This document shows positions 5,659-5,746 of a stretch of 5,746 nucleotides of DNA, one piece after another. Origin of the DNA: an uncultured Prevotellaceae bacterium (GTDB lineage Bacteria; Bacteroidota; Bacteroidia; Bacteroidales; Muribaculaceae); NCBI GenBank assembly GCA_945983195.1, contig CAMFSS010000156.1:1-5746 (forward strand), written 5' to 3'. Below the pieces are notes generated by a model that saw nothing but the letters and a program-made list of their open reading frames with translations, was not told the origin of the DNA and did not search any database. The translations under genes were made by a program, and so were the position numbers. Within the stretch, counting starts at the first letter, position 1, and every line of letters begins with the position of its first letter.

Positions 5659-5746
5659 AGGCGAGCGCAGCGATGCTTCATGCTGCTACATTGGCGAGTG
5701 GAGCGAGCAGTGCCTCGGAGAGGCACGATTATGGTTAGCCCCACAC
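5659..5746 (+). repeat. 88-bp direct repeat, right copy, cut by window edge
   Basis: It is 82/88 identical to 4729-4816. It contains the short hairpin GTGCCTC-GGA-GAGGCAC (5710-5726), GATTATGG (5727-5734), TTAG and CCCCACAC (5739-5746), the beginning of what should be another long hairpin beyond the window. It stands head to head with the right unit, 15 bases apart. Confidence 0.9.

Noticed and set aside
5355..5738. 127-codon open frame over the right repeats
   Set aside because: It begins inside tnpA on the other strand and runs through palindromes; the end resembles the translation of the left repeat only because the DNA repeats are similar.

Overview
The window looks like a chromosomal segment from an anaerobic Bacteroidales bacterium (Bacteroidetes). 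Three things support this. The promoter -7 boxes fit the Bacteroidetes consensus TAnnTTTG, initiation regions lack clear Shine-Dalgarno sequences, and the proteins resemble Bacteroides/Muribaculaceae-type families: a LptF/LptG permease with a large periplasmic insert, a small START-like domain protein and a hybrid malic enzyme. No database search was possible, so the family-level placement is from recognition and the genus is left open.

Layout. Positions 1-1350 (minus strand) hold the N-terminal 450 residues of a LptF/LptG-family lipopolysaccharide export permease, cut by the left edge of the window. Positions 1493-1873 (minus) hold a 126-residue START-like domain protein. A 362-base AT-rich divergent intergenic region (1874-2235) carries a good -7 box for the next gene. 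Positions 2236-4530 (plus) hold a complete 764-residue hybrid malic enzyme (maeB type: catalytic malic enzyme plus regulatory phosphotransacetylase-like domain). It is followed by a perfect 14-bp-stem terminator at 4588-4622.

From about 4650 to the right edge the DNA changes character. It becomes a nest of palindromic repeats around a single small Y1 (HUH) transposase of the IS200/REP-associated type (4944-5381, minus). The transposase is flanked by two inverted copies of a ~136-bp structured unit (4763-4897 plus, 5507-5643 minus). Each unit reads: short 7-bp hairpin, octamer GATTRTGG, four-base spacer, 39-nt hairpin with an 18-bp stem, ~20-nt linker, second short hairpin, GATTATGG, TAGCA. 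The innermost 30 bp are a perfect inverted repeat. A further copy of the unit begins at the right edge, inside an 88-bp direct repeat (4729-4816 and 5659-5746, 82/88 identical).

The most interesting observation is the fine structure of these repeats. All seven hairpins seen wholly or at their tip end in C-G(G/T)A-G, the GNA-triloop closed by a C-G pair that is known to make very stable single-stranded DNA mini-hairpins. Every non-Watson-Crick pair in their stems is G-T in that same orientation, never A-C. The two long hairpins keep the same stem and loop lengths while differing in nearly all their sequence. Together this suggests that one defined strand of each unit acts as a folded single-stranded nucleic acid, probably as substrate of the adjacent HUH transposase. 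This would be a REPtron/REPIN-like system in Bacteroidetes with an unusual long middle hairpin. The functional reading is inference; the repeats, stems and loops are directly visible.

The housekeeping genes (LPS export, malate metabolism) have no evident functional link with the repeat/transposase island. The island sits just after the maeB terminator, where it interrupts no gene.
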